A stretch of DNA of 64,000 nt from Nipponacmea schrenckii. Lineage: Eukaryota; Mollusca; Gastropoda; Lottiidae. Below, piece by piece: positions 59,120 to 64,000 of this stretch (position 1 is its first letter; each line of letters begins with the position of its first letter). The DNA lies in NCBI GenBank assembly GCA_030562195.1, contig JAUJPP010000012.1, positions 20,522,001 through 20,586,000 of the forward strand, in the 5' to 3' direction. The notes under the pieces were generated by a model that was given only the letters and a program-made list of their open reading frames with translations, did not search any database and had not been told where the DNA came from. Position numbers and translations under genes: made by a program.

Positions 59120-59810
59120 AGTGTCAGTGAAGAAGTGAAATTTTATTCGGATTCACATGCTTTTAAAGCTAATGTGTGCACAATCCAGAGTGAAATTCAT
59201 TTTTTCCTGTGGTGTGCGTGCAAAATGTTGCCTAGCGTTACAGGTAACATGAAATACTCGAATTTCTTAAACCTGGCATGTCGGGTGACGTCACTGTAGT
59301 GTTGTTGTATAAAAATTATATTGAAGTTCATTTGAAGTTAAATATTGACTTTTTCAAGTGGTGCGTTTTCATGTGTACTCGGTGTATTATCAGGATATAA
59401 TTTTATATATTCGTTTCGACTACTATCAACCTAGACTAATAAAACTCATTTTTCATGCCTGGAGGGAAATGGTGTCTCAATTTCTAACAAAAACGAGCTA
59501 ACACGTACATTTTGTGATGTTAATAAACGAGTATTTTTGGATACAGATATATAGTATCCCAGTCTGATATGACTTTTTATGAGTTTGGATCACGCATTTG
59601 GGGAACGTCCATCGGTAATTCAGGAACATGATAATGTGAGAATTATTTCGTTTCATGTTTTATCAACACTCTACAATAAAAGCTACAGGCCACAAAGTTA
59701 ATTAGGGTGAAAACATTAGCCACCAATAAAAACAATAAAAAGGAAAGGAGACTATCATCAACTTTTCCATTAATTAGCAGTTAAAATCTATAGGCAAACC
59801 GTGACGGTCC
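59120..59810. other. Gene-free stretch
   Basis: AT-rich intergenic sequence. I see nothing beyond simple AT tracts. Confidence 0.4.
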
Positions 59811-59814
59811 TAAA

Positions 59815-60360
59815 AATCAGCCCATGAAGACAAACAGACTCTTTATTTTACATGGGTTAGAATTAGGTCCAACATAAGAACATGGTCCTGTCTAACATTC
59901 AGCACATGGGGACAAACATGGACTCTTTATTTTACATGGGTGAGAATTATGTCCAATACACAAGAACATGGCCCTGTCTAACAATTAACCCATGGGAGGC
60001 AAACATAGACTCTTTATTTTACATGGGTCAGAATCAGGTCCAATACACTAGGACATGGTCCTGTCTAACATTCAGCACATTGGGACAAACATAGACTCTT
60101 TATTTTACATGGGTGAGAATAATGTCCAATACACAAGAACATGGCCCTGTCTAACAATTAACCCATGGGAGGCAAACATAGACTCCTTATTTTACATGGG
60201 TCACAAATAGGTCCAATACACTAGGACATGGTCCTGTCTAACAATTAACCCATGGGAGGCAAACATACTCTTTATTTTACATGGGCGAGAATTCCCTTAG
60301 AACATGGTCCTGTCTAACATTCAGTCCATGGGAACAAACAAAGACTCTTTGATTTACTTA
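59815..60360. repeat. 86-bp tandem repeat, second array
   Basis: Same unit as 20385-20855: atagactctttattttacat, gggtcagaat, ggtccaatacac, aggacatggtcctgtctaac. Here the variant catgggaggcaaacata is common. Confidence 0.9.
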
Positions 60361-60365
60361 GGTCA

Positions 60366-60665
60366 GAAGTATCTAAGCTAGACTAAACACCTTCCGGCTA
60401 CTTAAGTCATTCTGAAACTGTGAAGACCGCCTCGTGTCAAGTTAAGTTCTCTATAGCAGTGATCACCCATAACTTCACAAAACTACCTAGTAATATCATG
60501 AATTAACTGGTCGTGTTTATCTTATGAAACGACCCCGGAGGTATAGAAGTATCTAAGCTAGATTTTACACCTTCCAGCTAATCTAGTCATTCTGAAACCA
60601 TGAAGACTGTTTTGTGTCAAGTTAAGTTCTCTGTACCTGTGATCATCCATAACTTCTTAAAATGT
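60366..60665. repeat. Tandem duplication of about 178 bp
   Basis: agaagtatctaagctagact and accttccggctacttaagtc in the first copy recur as agaagtatctaagctagatt and accttccagctaatctagtc in the second, with ctcgtgtcaagttaagttct and gtgatcaYccataacttc in both. Confidence 0.85.
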
Positions 60666-60863
60666 GGTCTTTTGTTTTGAGAAAAGATTGAATAGAAGTA
60701 ATAACCATTTGGTCAACGCCGTTATCTTTCTTATTTCATAAAGTAAATGAAGATTTTGATGCACCATGCGCCATGGGAGCAGCCATGTTGAATATGAACA
60801 TACCTAGGTTCACACAAAGAATTTACATGGGTCAGATGTACCTTCTGGCTAACCGAGTCTTAG

Positions 60864-61030
60864 AAACAACAGATCCGAACATAATTGGAGTCCATTAAAT
60901 TAGAACGCCAGACTAAATCAGTCGAATGATGTAAAAGGTCATCATATTTCTGGTTTCGAAAAATAGTTCGACGAGGTCGCACCTTCACAATGTCTTCTAA
61001 TTATCCTCGTGTCCTGATTCTGGTTACTAG
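60864..61030 (-). mobile_element. Dispersed element copy B (inverted relative of 26452-26617)
   Basis: ccgaacataattggagtcca, gttcgacgaggtcg, tgtcttctaattatcctcgt and gtcctgattctggtta are the reverse complement of the FYVE-intron copy. Confidence 0.7.
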
Positions 61031-61084
61031 TAAGACACGTTCTTGTATGTGAAAAAAAAACAGTAGAATTTTCATTCTAAAATA

Positions 61085-61945
61085 ATTAAATGGTGGTTAC
61101 CTGCTATTGTGTCACAATCTTCTTACTAAGTGGACACGTTATTTTAATCAATTTATCAATAATCGGTCCCAGTGTGCTGCCGGTAGCTATTTGGAGACGA
61201 ACGTTTCGATCATTGATGGGTAACAGTAATCGTGGCAACATCTGTAAGCTAGTGGTTTTACTTCTATCATGTCCCTATTAGACCCGGTTGCGACAGTTTA
61301 TATCAATGGCGATTTACTGCTATCGTGCCAAAATCTGTTAATTATTTGAGTTATTAAATATCATGTAATAATCAGCTAACTACCTGAAAGACTGTTTTTA
61401 TCAATGGCGATTCACTGCTATCGTGTGGTGATAAGCTAATTATTTGTTTGATCAATGGTGGTTCATTGCTATCGTATCATAATTAATATTTTAAATCACA
61501 GTTTAAATCATTGCTATAATGTCAATAATTGCTCACTATTTGAAGACCACAATTTAAATCAATGGTGGTTCATTGCTAACGTGTCACAAGCTGGACATCA
61601 TAGTTGATAACAATGGCGATGTATAGTCATCGTGTCACAATCTGCACACAAGCTGGACATCATAGTTTATATCAATGGCAGTGCATAGTCATCGTGTTAC
61701 CATCTTCTCACAAGCAGGACATCCTAGTTGATACCAATGGCGATGCATAGTCATCGTGTCACAATCTGCTCACAAGCAGGACATCCTAGTTGATACCAAT
61801 GGCGATGCATAGTCAACGTGTCACAATCTGCACACAAACTGGACATCCTAGTGGATACCAATGGCGATGCATAGTCATTGTTTCACAATCTGCACACAAG
61901 CTGGACATCATAGTTTATATCAATGGCGGTGCACAGTTATCGAAT
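61085..61945. repeat. About 62-bp degenerate tandem repeat
   Basis: Unit: catcctagttgataccaatg, gcgatgcatagtcatcgtgt, cacaatctgcacacaagctg ga. It is most regular at 61600-61930 and decayed towards 61085. Confidence 0.85.
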
Positions 61946-62550
61946 CTCAAACTGTTAGCTAATTACACGCGGTGTCTTAGTATGCTACGCCATGGGAGTC
62001 CCTCAGGCAAGTTTAACCGTTTCAATTTTTAATCAAAGTTGGTAAATTACCTTCTCGCACGATAATTATTTTACTAGTGTTTATAATTTTTATAAATAAA
62101 ACCTTGAAGAAGGATATCAAAATACTCTCAGCTGTAAAATGAATGGCACCATAAATTTGCCAATAAGGGGAATTTTTCCTACTTCATTTGATTTTTTCCT
62201 TTAATAAACGCTTGCATTAGCTTATCAAAATTCCTGAATTTGCTCTGTTAAAAGATTTTGCAGTGTACATTGTGGTAAATTCTGACAGTGGTTCAGTCAA
62301 TTATCGTTTGTATAATCCAAACTAGGGTTTGAAAATCGATTTACATTGAACGAATTTCTATGTCGTTCTCAAATCAAACAAGCAGTGTGCAGTGGGGTAA
62401 ATCCTCTATCTAAAAACATTAATAATTGTAGATCTGTTTTTTCTGCCATTTCAGGAGACAAGTAAGGTTAAAACATACTGGCCTCAATTACATCATGTCG
62501 TATTCGAACCAAAACAATTAATTCATGTATTTTGAAGGTTGTAGCAAGTA
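61946..62550. other. Gene-free stretch
   Basis: AT-rich intergenic sequence. Nothing recognised. Confidence 0.4.
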
Positions 62551-62554
62551 CGGT

Positions 62555-62742
62555 TTGCAAAAAATGAAATAAATGGAGTTTTACGCCCTAATGGTAACGA
62601 CATGCTGTAGGCAATGAGGGAAATGACTGACAATGGGAAAGCAGGTTAAAAATACGAGGTATTATCTCGCACTATGTCGGAATTGAACCCTGGACCTGCA
62701 GGTTAGAGAGCAAGCGGGCCACCACGGCTCTCTCGACATTTG
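62555..62742 (-). mobile_element. SINE copy with internal deletion
   Basis: aaaaatgaaataaatggagt, gtaggcaatgagggaaatg, and cggaattgaaccctggacct followed by gagcaagcgggccaccacgg show the tail and tRNA-like head of an antisense copy. Confidence 0.75.
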
Positions 62743-63019
62743 GAACACGGCATCTTAGAGTGGTGGGTACCTTCAGTACAAACGTCAGGCGTCAAGCGAA
62801 ACAACACTTATTGCAATTTCTGGAACGAGACTATCGATACGTGACTCGAACGCTCTACTTCCATATGCTAAATGTTCTTAATATTTGCATAGTATAATTT
62901 CTGTTAAAGGTAATGACACATTTATAATTGATATGAAATTCGAACACACTTCACACATAAACTCTAATACACCTCATTACGTCATGCGAAACAGCTCCGC
63001 TCTATCGTAGCGTTGAGCC

Positions 63020-63290
63020 GCGTTGGATTAATGAGTACGATGCTTGTTCCCTAACTGAGGGTCCAGTCCAGGGTTCAACCTCGGCAAAGCTAGGTTTCCA
63101 TCTGTTAGTGATAGTGATGCAGGTCTGAAGGACTAACAAATAAATGCGAGTAGTCGTTCAACACGACTACTGGAAATCGCAAAAGGAGAGGCTAATGCTG
63201 CTGTCCCGGCAATTTTCCCCTATTGCACCCTGCACGGCGAAGCTTTTTTAGGTGCAGAAATGAAGAACGTAAAATTCAATTTATTCTATT
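63020..63290 (+). mobile_element. SINE copy
   Basis: gagccgcgttggattaatga, tccagggttcaacctcggca, gcaggtctgaaggactaaca, ggctaatgctgctgtcccgg and aggtgcagaaatgaagaacg. Diverged, with a gap in the centre. Confidence 0.75.
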
Positions 63291-64000
63291 CCTTTCACGT
63301 TATTAATACACGCTTATTATAATATGATATACCTGTATGTTTAGATACACTTTTATAGTTAATGTGTATTTTATGCTAAAAAAAAAAAAAACCCAAAAAA
63401 CCCAAAAGATGTAATTCGAACGCCCTTCACAATCATTCGCCACTACACAATATAACGTCGTGCGAAAAGAATCTGCTCTATTGTCGCGTTGGCCGTGTTA
63501 TCAATGCAAGGTTATCGATATTGTATGTATGTATTTCTATATTTCATTTCGAGTGGTGACATCTAAAAGCCAGTAAGGTAGTTTCAATCGTTTGATATTT
63601 TGCTGGAGTGAGAAGACGAGGCGTCTGATCATCGTGTCAAGACGAGTGACAAGAAAGTATTTAACTTAGTTTTTCCTGGGTTTTCTTGAACACATGAACG
63701 TCGAATTTGACAAATGACAGAAGGCCTGTTTTGTGTTTAAAATCGAAAAAAAAACATGTTAACTATTTCTGTTTTCTCGAAGTTACTGGTGGATTTTGGA
63801 GAAATGGTGGATAGGAAACGTTAACGTTAAAGTCGCAGTTGGGATAACATTCGCCTATGTCCCGTCATTTAGAGAGCAGTTTGGGATCTGTGAACTTTAG
63901 GCTGACCTCCAATACACGTTTGGATTTGAAAACGCCAGCATAAATGGTTCCTTTACGTAAGGTTATTGCGAATTATTTTTACCCACGTACCGCTAGACTA
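63291..64000. other. Gene-free stretch at the window end
   Basis: 63330-63500 is a diverged duplicate of 62900-63010 (attcgaacRcMcttcacaMat and ctgctctattgtcgcgttgg). No gene seen. Confidence 0.45.

Overview
The window is nuclear DNA of an intron-rich, AT-rich animal. It is most likely a mollusc and perhaps a gastropod. That inference rests on a secreted GH10 xylanase with a CBM-like front module, secreted ShK/Ly6-type proteins, abundant tRNA-headed SINEs, and TTAA-type miniature transposons. No species can be named from the sequence alone. Almost every gene is broken into short exons, so I assembled the genes by hand from splice sites, reading phase and family motifs.

Layout: (1) 0.27-3.95 kb, plus strand, and 7.05-15.96 kb, minus strand: two convergent paralogues resembling NF-kappa-B-repressing factor (NKRF). 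They carry RGG boxes, dsRBD-like modules and an R3H-like C-terminus, and they share an intron position and a 124-nt exon. (2) 16-19 kb: upstream region with SINE remnants. (3) 19.0-30.4 kb, plus strand: a gene of about 12 small exons encoding a roughly 423-residue protein with a canonical FYVE zinc finger and a second, degenerate FYVE-like finger. No single open frame reveals it. Its introns hold a 50-bp minisatellite, a foldback element and a TTAA-type MITE. (4) 30.5-34 kb: minisatellites and decayed repeats. (5) 34.06-36.23 kb and 37.12-40.50 kb, plus strand: tandem paralogues for secreted proteins with the order signal peptide, two ShK-like domains, Thr/Ser-rich mucin-like stretch, Ly6/uPAR-like domain. 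(6) 42.58-49.35 kb, minus strand: a 12-exon gene for a secreted CBM4_9-like plus GH10 enzyme. One of its 5' splice sites has been amplified into a 29-bp minisatellite of about 22 copies. (7) 49.4-64 kb: no gene that I can support. It holds large tandem arrays (51, 37, 32, 86 and about 62 bp units), SINE copies, a broken Tc1-like transposase and inverted dispersed elements.

The genes do not form one pathway. The NKRF-like pair is probably nuclear and RNA-binding, the FYVE protein is probably endosomal, and the ShK-mucin-Ly6 pair and the xylanase are secreted. The strongest candidates for something undescribed are the ShK-mucin-Ly6 architecture, the small two-finger FYVE gene, and the minisatellite built from a splice donor.
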